A stretch of 64,000 nucleotides of DNA, from contig NZ_LRUE01000015.1 in the NCBI RefSeq assembly GCF_001550135.1, positions 186,001-250,000 of the forward strand, read 5' to 3'. The DNA is from Pseudoalteromonas shioyasakiensis (GTDB lineage Bacteria > Pseudomonadota > Gammaproteobacteria > Enterobacterales > Alteromonadaceae). The translations under genes were made by a program, and so were the position numbers. The notes below the pieces were generated by a model, which was not told the origin of the DNA, did not search any database, and worked only from the letters and a program-made list of their open reading frames with translations. Positions 56,250-64,000 of the stretch are shown here, piece by piece (within the stretch, counting starts at the first letter, position 1; each line of letters starts with the position of its first letter).

Positions 56250-57470
56250 ATGACAACTTACGGTATTGGCACACAAACGCCAGAGCAGGCGCTTGACTCT
56301 TTGTCAGATATGACAACAGATTTAACCCCTATTCAAAATGACGAATTTCATGCACGTATCGCAAAAGCACAAGCGTATATGCAAGCAAACAATATTGATG
56401 CAATATACTTAAATGCAGGCACTAACCTAGCCTACTTTACAGGTATGCGTTGGTACGCAAGTGAGCGTTTAGTTGGCGCTATTTTACCTGCTAAAGGTGA
56501 TGTGCAATACATAGCACCGTTTTTTGAAATCGGCAGCTTAAACGATTTTATGGTGATTGATGGCCCAATTCGTGGCTGGCAAGAACACGAAAACCCTTAT
56601 CAACTGTGTGTAGATGTTCTTACAGAAATGGGCATTAGCAAAGATGGTACCCTTGGTATTGATGAAAGCGCACAGTTTTTCATCTACGACGGCATTAATA
56701 AAGCGAACGGCAATTACAATATTGTTAACGCACAGTGCGTAACAGCTCACTGCCGCATGCATAAGTCAGCCAGCGAACTTGCCCTAATGCAACGTGCAAT
56801 GGACATGACTTTAGAAGTACATAAAGCAACGGCAAGTATGCTTTATGAAGGTATCACCACAACTGAGGTTGAAGCCTTTATTAAAAAAGCGCACCAAAAA
56901 GTCGGCGCACCGGGTAACTATTTTTGTATTGTGTTATTTGGTGTTGCGTCGTCTTTCCCGCATGGCGTTAAAAACCCGCAAACCCTTAAAAAAGGTGATG
57001 TGGTACTGATTGATACTGGCTGTAAAGTACATGATTACCTCTCTGACATTACCCGTACTTATGTATTTGGTGGAGCAACCGATCGCCAACGTACGTTTTG
57101 GCAACACGAAAAAAATGCCCAACTTGCTGCTTTTGCTGCCGCAAAAAATGGTGAGCCATGTGGCAAAGTAGACGATGCTGCAAGGCAGTACCTCGCCGAA
57201 AATGGCATGGGACCAGAGTATCAAACACCAGGCTGCCCACACAGAACAGGCCATGGCATTGGTTTAGATATTCATGAATGGCCATACCTAGTGGGTGGTA
57301 ACCCTACCCCACTCGCAACAGGTATGTGTTTTAGTAACGAACCTATGTTAGTAATACCGGATGAGTTTGGTATTCGCTTAGAAGATCACTTTTATATGAC
57401 AGACGAAGGCCCGCGCTGGTTTACCGAGCCTGCTCATAGCATTGATGACCCATTTGGTTTAGCTAAATAA
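56250..57470 (+). CDS. M24 family aminopeptidase P-like enzyme
   Basis: Peptidase of 406 residues that should release N-terminal residues before proline. The metal ligands are present: Asp in LIDTGCKV and SDITRTY, His in RTGHGIGLDIHEW, Glu in FSNEPMLV and RLEDHFYM. The start at 56250 is fixed by AAGGAG six bases upstream; the open frame runs 45 codons further without coding character. Start regions of this and the divergent M24 gene share a 129-base spacer. A strong terminator follows, so the YfcC carrier behind it has its own promoter. Confidence 0.9.
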   Translation: MTTYGIGTQTPEQALDSLSDMTTDLTPIQNDEFHARIAKAQAYMQANNIDAIYLNAGTNLAYFTGMRWYASERLVGAILPAKGDVQYIAPFFEIGSLNDFMVIDGPIRGWQEHENPYQLCVDVLTEMGISKDGTLGIDESAQFFIYDGINKANGNYNIVNAQCVTAHCRMHKSASELALMQRAMDMTLEVHKATASMLYEGITTTEVEAFIKKAHQKVGAPGNYFCIVLFGVASSFPHGVKNPQTLKKGDVVLIDTGCKVHDYLSDITRTYVFGGATDRQRTFWQHEKNAQLAAFAAAKNGEPCGKVDDAARQYLAENGMGPEYQTPGCPHRTGHGIGLDIHEWPYLVGGNPTPLATGMCFSNEPMLVIPDEFGIRLEDHFYMTDEGPRWFTEPAHSIDDPFGLAK

Positions 57471-57488
57471 AATTCAAATTAACTTTAT

Positions 57489-57512
57489 AAGGCCAGTTTT
57501 CTGGCCTTTTTT
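57489..57512 (+). terminator. Rho-independent terminator
   Basis: Stem AAGGCCAG / CTGGCCTT (8 bp), loop TTTT, then a T-run; 19 bases after the M24 gene. Confidence 0.92.
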
Positions 57513-57622
57513 GTATCTGAATTATTACAATCATTAACAGTGTGGACATTTTAGAGACAACCTATCAGCTTTTATCATGTTATGATTTCAAGAATTTAAC
57601 CTAACATAATTACGGAGAATAA

Positions 57623-59029
57623 ATGGGTTTACGTTTTAAAGTTCCACATACCCTGATACTGCTGCTGTGCATGATGGTTGTTGCGCTTATTGCTACTTGG
57701 TTAGTACCACAAGGTTTTTTCACTACTACATTAAGTGAATCAGGCCGAGAAATGGTTGTTGCGGGCACCTATCAAACAGTTGCTGAGCGCCATTACTTAA
57801 CTCCATGGGATTTATTACAAGCCATACCTCGCGCTTTTGCTGCTGCTCAAGATGTTATTTTCTTTGTGTTAATTGTTGGCGGTGTATTAGCTGTTGCACG
57901 TGCCACAGGCACTGTTGATGCTCTCATTGGTAGGCTTTTAGAGCGACACGGTAAAAAACCACAACGATTAATCTTTATGGTGGTGTTTTGCTTTGCCTTA
58001 GCATCAAGCAGTATTGGTACCGCCGGCGAATATATTCCTTTTGTTATTATTCTTGTAGCGCTTTGTAAGGCAATGCGCCTAGATGCAATGACTGCCGTAG
58101 GTATGATAGTCGCAGGTTATGGTATTGGTTATGGTGTTTCGGCATTTAACCCATTTACGGTATTAATCGCACAGCAAATTGCAGGTATTCCTGTTTACTC
58201 TGGTCTGTGGTTACGTTTAGCTATATTCATTCCATTTGTGCTCATTGGTTTTCATCATGTTTGGCAATACACCAAAAAGGTAGCGAACGATCCGTCTAAA
58301 TCGATGATGATTGGCGTGCCTTGCCCACTGGAAAATCAAACAGCAACAAGTTACCCAGCACTTGCCCTGCGCCATAAACTCATTTTAGGCAGCTTTATTA
58401 TTACCCTTGCAATTGCAGTATGGGGCATCGCAACGAAGGGCTGGTACTTATACGAGCTAGGTGGTGTTTTTATTGCTTGGGGTGTGGTTGTCGCCATTTT
58501 AGGCAAACTGTCTGCTGATGAAGCAGCTAACAAATTTATAGAAGGCGTGTCTGATCTTGTTACTACTGCAGTGTTAATTGGTGTAGCACGGGGTATTGCA
58601 CTAATTTTAGAAGACGGCCAAATCCTGCATAGCCTTGTACATGGCATGTCGTTACCGCTTTCTTATGTATCAGCTGAAATATCTGCAATTGGTATGTTGG
58701 TTATTCAAACCCTGCTTAATACCTTTATTCCTTCTGGTTCAGGGCAAGCTTATGTCACCATGCCACTAATGGCGCCACTAGGTGATTTAGTGGGTGTACC
58801 AAGGCAAGTCGCCGTGCTTGCTTATCAATTTGGTGATGGCTTTTCAAATATGATCATCCCTACCAATGCCGTACTTATGGGTATTTTAGGCATGGCTGGT
58901 GTGCCTTACGGATATTGGTTTAGATTCTGTTTGCCACTACTGATCAAACTAATGGTCGCAGCATCGGTTGTATTGGTATTAGCTGTAATGTTTGGCTATG
59001 GCTTAGATGTGCAGCCACAGATAAACTAA
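57623..59029 (+). CDS. YfcC-family carrier (paralogue)
   Basis: Inner-membrane transporter of 468 residues with about twelve helices and the same family motifs as the carrier at 38839: LIVGGVLAVARATGTVDAL, IGTAGEYIPF, GVSAFNPFTVLIAQ, and IPSGSGQAYVTMPLMAPLGD. It is next to two M24 peptidases, so it may import peptides or amino acids that they process; substrates are not known. TACGGAGAA precedes the ATG. A very symmetric terminator follows. Confidence 0.86.
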   Translation: MGLRFKVPHTLILLLCMMVVALIATWLVPQGFFTTTLSESGREMVVAGTYQTVAERHYLTPWDLLQAIPRAFAAAQDVIFFVLIVGGVLAVARATGTVDALIGRLLERHGKKPQRLIFMVVFCFALASSSIGTAGEYIPFVIILVALCKAMRLDAMTAVGMIVAGYGIGYGVSAFNPFTVLIAQQIAGIPVYSGLWLRLAIFIPFVLIGFHHVWQYTKKVANDPSKSMMIGVPCPLENQTATSYPALALRHKLILGSFIITLAIAVWGIATKGWYLYELGGVFIAWGVVVAILGKLSADEAANKFIEGVSDLVTTAVLIGVARGIALILEDGQILHSLVHGMSLPLSYVSAEISAIGMLVIQTLLNTFIPSGSGQAYVTMPLMAPLGDLVGVPRQVAVLAYQFGDGFSNMIIPTNAVLMGILGMAGVPYGYWFRFCLPLLIKLMVAASVVLVLAVMFGYGLDVQPQIN

Positions 59030-59043
59030 CTCGTTTGGGTAAA

Positions 59044-59069
59044 AAAAAAGCGTCAATTGACGCTTTTTT
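59044..59069. terminator. Bidirectional terminator
   Basis: A perfect 26-base palindrome (A6-GCGTCAA and its complement) between convergent genes; T-run on both strands. Confidence 0.9.
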
Positions 59070-59117
59070 ATAATCCTATTAAAATGTTTATTATGTTAAC
59101 TATGGATTAATTATGTC

Positions 59118-59879
59118 TTAATTAAACCTTCTTAAACACATTGCTTTAACACGTACATAGTTAAAACCATTACCATAAGCCCTTGAAAAATTGACTTCCC
59201 AACTTGATGTTGATAACACCTTACTGCTTGAAATATTAACATTACGTCCCGTACCTAAAAGCCTTAATTCAGGACCACCACTCACTGCAAAATAACCTGA
59301 AGGGCAGTTACCTGAAACCGCTCGCCTCATCACACTATAAGACGAGCTAACTGGCACATATCCGCCGACTCTAACCAGTATGCTTTGGTACGTATCGCTC
59401 GTATCTACTTCGCAAATAAAGCTTCCGTCAGGATAAATCACCCTAAGCGATGAATTAACAGGGCAAGAGCCATCTAAGACATCTTGTTTAGATGCTAAGC
59501 TTGCTTCTAAGTTATCTAAGTCAGATTGAAGAGCTGCAGTTTCTGCTTCTAAAGCTGATATTTGTGAAGCATTCGCATCAACATCACTTTGTAAAACCGC
59601 GATATCATTTTCATTCGCTGTTATACGCGCAGATAAATCACTGATATCTTGTTGAATGAGCATTACATCAGCTTCAATGCTAGCAATAGATGCGCCTGTG
59701 CTTGCTGCTAAGGCGTCTAAGTCAGCTTTATTTTGATCTATTTGCTCTTGAAGATGCTTAAAAGGAACACCATTTGGTGTTTCTCCATTGCCTTTTCCAG
59801 ATGGTTCTGCATGTAATTGGGTAACGAGTAAAGTACTCGCAGCCAAAACGGCTAGTTTTAATCTTGATTGAGTATTCAT
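59118..59879 (-). CDS. Secreted coiled-coil protein with Cys-containing C-terminal domain
   Basis: I do not recognise a family. The 253-residue protein has a signal peptide (cut near LHA-E), a long heptad-like coiled coil (about 40-135, rich in Leu, Ile, Asp, Glu and Ala) and a C-terminal domain of about 115 residues with four Cys, Gly, Tyr and Ser. The arrangement (stalk plus head) is like fibre or adhesin proteins and would fit trimerisation. It is isolated. A clear GGAGG site precedes the ATG at 59879; the open frame extends 24 codons further but without a signal peptide. Confidence 0.72.
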   Translation of the reverse strand: MNTQSRLKLAVLAASTLLVTQLHAEPSGKGNGETPNGVPFKHLQEQIDQNKADLDALAASTGASIASIEADVMLIQQDISDLSARITANENDIAVLQSDVDANASQISALEAETAALQSDLDNLEASLASKQDVLDGSCPVNSSLRVIYPDGSFICEVDTSDTYQSILVRVGGYVPVSSSYSVMRRAVSGNCPSGYFAVSGGPELRLLGTGRNVNISSSKVLSTSSWEVNFSRAYGNGFNYVRVKAMCLRRFN

Positions 59880-60210
59880 AATATACCTCCATTTAATGAT
59901 CACTATCGTGCTAGAGGTATATCCAATTACATAAAACTTCATAAGCCACACTCTAGTGGTTTAAAATACACAACATTGTAGGTATGGATTTATCTCTACC
60001 AACGAATTAACGTTAGTCACTGTTAACCCAAAAGCACTATTTAGTGGTGTATTTAAAGAAGTCTGACCAAAAAAAAATGTAAACTTAAATATTAAAAAAG
60101 TTTACTTTATAGCTAGTTCCAGAAAATGAAAGTTCAATTACTATAAAGTAATGCCTAAAAATTGAATATAAATTAGTATGCCTCACATCAGGAGGCATTC
60201 TTATTAGGAA
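59880..60210. other. AT-rich intergenic region with an inverted repeat
   Basis: About 330 bases. An 11-bp perfect inverted repeat TTACTTTATAG (60102-60112) / CTATAAAGTAA (60141-60151) encloses 28 bases, and a 7-bp hairpin ATGCCTC/GAGGCAT (60178-60198) follows the parvulin gene on the minus strand, where it may act as terminator. Confidence 0.4.
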
Positions 60211-60489
60211 TTAAGTTCGGTACAGCACTTTAATTACATGCCAACCAAAGCGCGTTTTCACTAAATGAGGCTCTAAGATTTCGCCGCTGAAAGCTACTTT
60301 GTCAAACTGTGGCACCATTTGCCCACGTCTAAATTCCCCCAAGTCGCCGCCTTTTTTACCCGACGGACAAGTTGAATGTTTTTTAGCTAGGGTCTGAAAC
60401 TTAGCACCTTTTTTTAGTTGCTTGATAATGTCTTCAGCTTGTTCTTTGTGCTTAACAAGAATGTGCAGTGCGTGCGCTGTATTTGCCAT
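60211..60489 (-). CDS. ppiC: Parvulin-type peptidyl-prolyl isomerase (PpiC-like)
   Basis: Single-domain cytoplasmic parvulin of 92 residues, the size of E. coli PpiC. Visible motifs: [57 protein letters not shown]. Catalyses cis-trans isomerisation at proline. Monocistronic, 63 bases after the lysoplasmalogenase gene stop. Confidence 0.93.
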   Translation of the reverse strand: MANTAHALHILVKHKEQAEDIIKQLKKGAKFQTLAKKHSTCPSGKKGGDLGEFRRGQMVPQFDKVAFSGEILEPHLVKTRFGWHVIKVLYRT

Positions 60490-60552
60490 GGAAAATCTCG
60501 AAAATTAAAACGCGCATATTTTATCACGGCAATCACCACTGAGCCACTGCGG

Positions 60553-61185
60553 CTATTTATGTTTACTTGTTGCCTGCAAAAATCCTGTCACCAAACAAAA
60601 TTGCGCAATGTAATACGTTATCATTATTGCGATATCTGCATGGGCTATTTCTAAATAAAAACGATTAAGGCCAAGAATAGAGTCTGATATTACAAACACT
60701 GCCCCACCTAACACTAAAAAGCCGTTCGACTTATCCGTCATCCAAGTAAGGCTTGCCATTATGGTAAGTACCAACATATAGAAAAGCACAGGGACGAGCA
60801 TGTCATTTAAGTTTGGATAGAATAAGCAAAAAACGATGATGGCCAAAAATAGATAAAGAAGTACAACGTCTAGTCGCCAGTTTTTAATTGGCAACATGGT
60901 AATGATATAAAAGGTATGGCTTATAAAAAAAGCCGCTAAACCACCTATAAAGAGTTGCCCTGTATCAAGGGCTAGCAACACATCACCTAGTGCTGAAAAA
61001 CTAAGAGCGAATAATAAAGTAATAAAAGTGCGATTTTGTACCTGACTACGCCTTTTTAACACCATCACAATCAATAGGCCGATTGGTAATGTTTTAAATA
61101 GCTCCAAAAAAGGTTGAGGCAATGCTGGCTGTAATAGCAGTAAAGCAATGTAAAACGTACTTAGGGTTAGAAAGAGAATGTTCAT
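60553..61185 (-). CDS. YhhN/TMEM86 family membrane protein (lysoplasmalogenase-like)
   Basis: Hydrophobic protein of 210 residues with about eight helices. It shows GDVLLALDTGQLFIGGLAAFFISHTFYI and VFVISDSILGLNRF, the conserved Asp-bearing segments of the YhhN family; animal members hydrolyse the vinyl ether of lysoplasmalogen, the bacterial role is less clear. The ATG at 61185 lacks a ribosome binding site; an in-frame TTG 42 bases upstream, after an AAY-repeat coding for six Asn, is the alternative. It is the end of a string of same-strand genes. Confidence 0.82.
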   Translation of the reverse strand: MNILFLTLSTFYIALLLLQPALPQPFLELFKTLPIGLLIVMVLKRRSQVQNRTFITLLFALSFSALGDVLLALDTGQLFIGGLAAFFISHTFYIITMLPIKNWRLDVVLLYLFLAIIVFCLFYPNLNDMLVPVLFYMLVLTIMASLTWMTDKSNGFLVLGGAVFVISDSILGLNRFYLEIAHADIAIMITYYIAQFCLVTGFLQATSKHK

Positions 61186-61243
61186 ATTGTTATTATTGTT
61201 GTTTGTTCCCAATAATGAGAATAGCAAGCTTTGCTTTAAATGT

Positions 61244-61642
61244 TTATAAAAAATGCTGCTTTTGTCTTTCAGTCAGTAACTTACACTGTGTCCGTTTGCC
61301 AAAAAAACGATAACGATTACGACCAACCCAATCATACATACGATCGCGAATGCATTTTGGCAGTAGCTTGAAAACGTTAGCCAAAGAGAATGGAAAACCT
61401 AGTTGAGTTGCGATAAATAACACAGCATCACTTTGTTTATATAGCTGGTTTTTATCAATGACTAACATTGAGGAAAGTGGATCTTTAACTGCATGAGCCT
61501 TTAATAAACGCTCACCTTTATCGCTTTGCATTGGGCATAACTTAAAAGTGATTTGCTTATCAAAGCGAACAATAAACCGCACACAAAAATGGCACAGATT
61601 ACACTGACCATCAAACAGGATGACTGGGCAGTGAGTTTGCAA
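61244..61642 (-). CDS. DCC family thiol-disulfide protein (DUF393)
   Basis: Protein of 132 residues of the DCC1-like family, named for the motif DGQCNLCHFCV (Cys14, Cys17) near the start after VILFD. A thioredoxin-like redox role is predicted. It begins two bases before the stop region of the upstream oxidoreductase gene and is probably cotranscribed with it. Confidence 0.88.
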   Translation of the reverse strand: MQTHCPVILFDGQCNLCHFCVRFIVRFDKQITFKLCPMQSDKGERLLKAHAVKDPLSSMLVIDKNQLYKQSDAVLFIATQLGFPFSLANVFKLLPKCIRDRMYDWVGRNRYRFFGKRTQCKLLTERQKQHFL

Positions 61643-61644
61643 AA

Positions 61645-62667
61645 TTAACCGCTTACTTGCACGACTTGTTTACCAGTAAAGCCACCTGCAAGTTGTTTAT
61701 TTAAAGCTGCTGAAACAGCCTCAGCGTTAAAATCAACGGCATGGATTTGTGGTAGTTTGATCTCACCACGGGCTGCATTATCGAGTAATAAATTTCCCAT
61801 AAAACTCAGCTTTTGTTGCGCACATAAGCTATTTGCAAGCCATGCACCACCTAAGGATACAATGCCAATATTTGGTGCGCGTCTAAACATCAGTTCTTGT
61901 TCAAACTTAGGTAACTCATTTAAACAGGCAATACGGCCACAAAAGCGCATAAGCTCAACGTTACGAACAGTGGTATCACCACCAATACAATCAAGCACTG
62001 CATCAAAGCCCTGCGGACCTAATTCACGGCGAATTTTATCTTCAAGTTTTGGGTCTTTGTAGTCAAACACCACATCAGCACCTAATTGCTTAAGTAACTT
62101 ATGATTGTGTTTGCTAGCAGTGGTAAATACGGTTGCGCCACGTTGCTTAGCAAATTGAATAGCGAATTGGCCAACGCCGCCTGCACCTGCATCAATAAAC
62201 AGTGAATCCCCTTCGCTTAGCTGCAACTTATCAAGGGCAATTAATGCCGTCATACCTGAACAAGGTAAAGTTGCAGCATCTGCCGGTGATACGTTATCTG
62301 GCACAACCGATACCGCATAGTTTGGTACCGTTGTGTATTCAGATAACACACCTTGGTCACCAAGGCTGGCGTGCCATACAACACGTGCACCCACACCAGG
62401 GAATACACCTTTATTTGCTTGAACAACCACGCCAACAGCATCATGGCCTAATACATGCGGGTAATGCCATTTACAAAAACCTTGTTTTGCAAAGTTGGCA
62501 TCACCATGATTTAAGCCCACATATTCAACTTTTATCAAGAGCTCGTTGCCTTCAGGGCTCGGTACTGGCACAGAAAGCTCAGATAACGCAATCGCGTCAT
62601 TTGGCTCAAGCAGTGCGAGCGCGCGCATTGTTGACGGAAGTTCTGTAGTTTGTTGAATATGTGACAT
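61645..62667 (-). CDS. MDR-family oxidoreductase (quinone reductase/alcohol dehydrogenase-like)
   Basis: NADPH-dependent medium-chain reductase of 340 residues. N-terminal GroES-like part with GLNHGDANF and HVLGHDAVGVV, a Rossmann part with GAGGVGQFAIQFAKQRGA and DVVFDYKDPK. Structural zinc Cys cluster is not apparent, so the zinc-free quinone reductase-like branch is likely. Substrate unknown. Thirteen bases downstream of an outer membrane efflux gene, two bases upstream of the DCC gene: an operon is likely. Confidence 0.85.
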   Translation of the reverse strand: MSHIQQTTELPSTMRALALLEPNDAIALSELSVPVPSPEGNELLIKVEYVGLNHGDANFAKQGFCKWHYPHVLGHDAVGVVVQANKGVFPGVGARVVWHASLGDQGVLSEYTTVPNYAVSVVPDNVSPADAATLPCSGMTALIALDKLQLSEGDSLFIDAGAGGVGQFAIQFAKQRGATVFTTASKHNHKLLKQLGADVVFDYKDPKLEDKIRRELGPQGFDAVLDCIGGDTTVRNVELMRFCGRIACLNELPKFEQELMFRRAPNIGIVSLGGAWLANSLCAQQKLSFMGNLLLDNAARGEIKLPQIHAVDFNAEAVSAALNKQLAGGFTGKQVVQVSG

Positions 62668-62680
62668 TGAATACTCTGGG

Positions 62681-64000
62681 TTAAAGGTTGTTTAGTTCAA
62701 AGCTCCAGCGACCATTAAACGCTTGATAAGCACTTACTTTGGCCTGTAACGAAGCAATTGTTGAATCAACAGCGTTCTCTTGCGCTATTAAAACATCCTG
62801 TCTCGCATCTAACAACTCTAAGTAAGGAATTTGTCCTTCTTGATACATTGCTTGAGCTTGACCAAATGCTTTATTCGCATAATTAAAACGCTGATCAGCA
62901 TAACTTAACTGTTGCTGCTGTTTGACTAGTCTTTGTAAAGTAAGTTCACTATCGCTAATGGCTTTTAATACTTTACTTTGATAGTCACTGTAAGCGGCTT
63001 CACTTAAAAACTGCTGTGCATCACGCTGCGCTAATAATGCAGGATAGCTGAGTAATGACCATTCAACTTTTGGCGTTACTTGCCATTGTTGCACGGTATC
63101 TTCTAAGCCATTACTGGTTAAGCTCACCACACCTGCAAACCCTGCCAGACTAATATCTGGCAGTAGTGCTTTTGAGGCGGCAACACTTAGCGAATAAGCC
63201 TGACTAAACTGATACAAAGCACTGGTAATATCTGGTCTGAGAGCCATTGCTTCACTGGCTTTAGTAAACGAAACGCTAAATTCGTGGCTGAGTAACTCAG
63301 GCTCTTCTATCAAAGTTATGTCGCTTGCAAGTCGACCAGTTAGTACCGCAAGGGTTGCGAGGTCACGATATTGCAAGTAACTAAGCTCAGGAATAAGCGC
63401 TTGTTGCTGCTTTAACTGCGCAAGGGTACGGTTAAGATCAAGCTCATTCGCAACCCCCTCTTCTACTCGCGCTTTGAGCACATCTATACTTTGCTCGAGC
63501 GCCTCGATTTGCATCTCAATGATAGCTTGCTTTTGCACATTACCTTGATAGCTTACATAGCCTTGCACTACAGCTGAAACCACTTCAACCTGTAATGCTC
63601 TTAGCTGCTCTGCTTGGTTTAGTGCACCTGCATTAGCTGCATCCACCAGCGCTGTAATACGGCCAAACAAATCAAGCTGCCAATTAACATTAACCCCTGC
63701 GTTTGATTGGCGCGTAATTGCGCCATCTAAGCTGCTGCGCTCTGCGCCTACGCTTAGGCTGCCCTGCGGATAATAATCCGCGCGGGCTGCACCTAAACGG
63801 GCAATGGCTGCATCAAGCTGAAGTTGACTGGTTTTTAGGTCGTGATTCATTGCTAATGCATCAGTTACTAAATTGTTTAACTGCGGCGAATCTAAACGGC
63901 GCCACCAATTATTTTCGCTCGCACCTTCGTTTTGTTCACCAATTTGTGTATCGCTAACAAATTGTGTCAGGCTCACTTGCTGCTCTTGCATATCGACGCT
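62681..64000 (-). CDS. Outer membrane efflux protein (NodT/OprM type), 5' end cut
   Basis: Partial gene: the frame stays open to the window edge and the first visible residues (VDMQEQQVSLTQFV) belong to the middle of a typical N-terminus, so the start with its signal lies outside. The visible 440 residues have the OMF repeats: NNWWRRLDSPQLNNLV, INWQLDLFGRITAL-like segment (VNWQLDLFGRITA), and LLDARQDVLIAQ near the end. A second member of this family in the window (the other at 26144). The adaptor and pump genes, if present, lie beyond the window. Confidence 0.9.
   Translation of the reverse strand, partial: SVDMQEQQVSLTQFVSDTQIGEQNEGASENNWWRRLDSPQLNNLVTDALAMNHDLKTSQLQLDAAIARLGAARADYYPQGSLSVGAERSSLDGAITRQSNAGVNVNWQLDLFGRITALVDAANAGALNQAEQLRALQVEVVSAVVQGYVSYQGNVQKQAIIEMQIEALEQSIDVLKARVEEGVANELDLNRTLAQLKQQQALIPELSYLQYRDLATLAVLTGRLASDITLIEEPELLSHEFSVSFTKASEAMALRPDITSALYQFSQAYSLSVAASKALLPDISLAGFAGVVSLTSNGLEDTVQQWQVTPKVEWSLLSYPALLAQRDAQQFLSEAAYSDYQSKVLKAISDSELTLQRLVKQQQQLSYADQRFNYANKAFGQAQAMYQEGQIPYLELLDARQDVLIAQENAVDSTIASLQAKVSAYQAFNGRWSFELNNL

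Noticed and set aside
62202..62648. Open frame of 148 codons inside the MDR oxidoreductase gene
   Set aside because: Antisense shadow; His/Gln/Leu-rich translation without family features.
1..64000. tRNA, rRNA, CRISPR, insertion sequence, integrase, toxin-antitoxin or phage genes
   Set aside because: Looked for on both strands; no cloverleaf, repeat-spacer array, transposase or integrase motif was seen.

Overview
The window looks like chromosomal DNA of a marine gammaproteobacterium of the order Alteromonadales, most likely Pseudoalteromonas or a close relative. This is judged from the AT-rich composition, the Oar-like and nutrient-type TonB-dependent receptors, the YfcC-type carriers, a GlyGly-CTERM protein and the mix of Vibrio/Shewanella-like housekeeping genes; no rRNA was available to confirm it. 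I see no tRNA, rRNA, CRISPR array, insertion sequence, integrase or phage gene. About 53 protein genes fill the window, and most intergenic gaps are short.

Layout. 0-13.5 kb is largely envelope and periplasm: an M16 lipoprotein protease, a MAPEG protein, a cyclophilin with a GlyGly-CTERM tail, a UshA-like nucleotidase, a coupled pair of membrane genes of unknown role, an S1/P1 nuclease, an Oar-like receptor and an AT-rich gene for a small secreted protein with an EF-hand-like loop. 13.5-18 kb is a coupled ferric-iron ABC operon (FbpABC-like) led by an unknown periplasmic protein, with a good Fur box. 18-20.5 kb is tyrosine catabolism (MarR regulator, hmgA, maiA) without fumarylacetoacetase. 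20.5-25.4 kb holds small conserved genes, a phosphatase-lipid kinase fusion, an orphan anti-sigma factor and a HupE/UreJ-like protein. 25.4-31.9 kb is an RND efflux operon with a TetR gene and a probable operator over its promoter. 32-33.7 kb has a phosphofructokinase and a small membrane protein.

33.7-41.4 kb is the most interesting part: an exported cyanophycinase-like S51 peptidase, a divergent TonB-dependent receptor preceded by a structured leader and a terminator-like hairpin, a YfcC-family carrier and an isoaspartyl dipeptidase. Together these read as a route for scavenging cyanophycin or similar beta-aspartyl peptides: cut outside or in the periplasm, import, split to Asp and Arg. An arginase/agmatinase-family gene lies 2.3 kb further on and might use the arginine. 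The dipeptidase has lost the first His of its HxH metal motif and carries Glu at the position of the carbamylated Lys.

41.4-54 kb holds a CorC/CNNM membrane protein, a solute-binding protein, pyrimidine salvage (udp and cdd, convergent, with stop codons inside one perfect palindrome), a TPR histidine kinase without a partner and PEP carboxylase. 53.6-59 kb has an SDR, a flavin reductase, two divergent M24 peptidases and a second YfcC carrier, a parallel peptide-use cluster. 59-64 kb has a secreted coiled-coil protein, a parvulin, a lysoplasmalogenase, a DCC protein, an MDR oxidoreductase and the 3' part of an outer-membrane efflux gene cut by the window edge.
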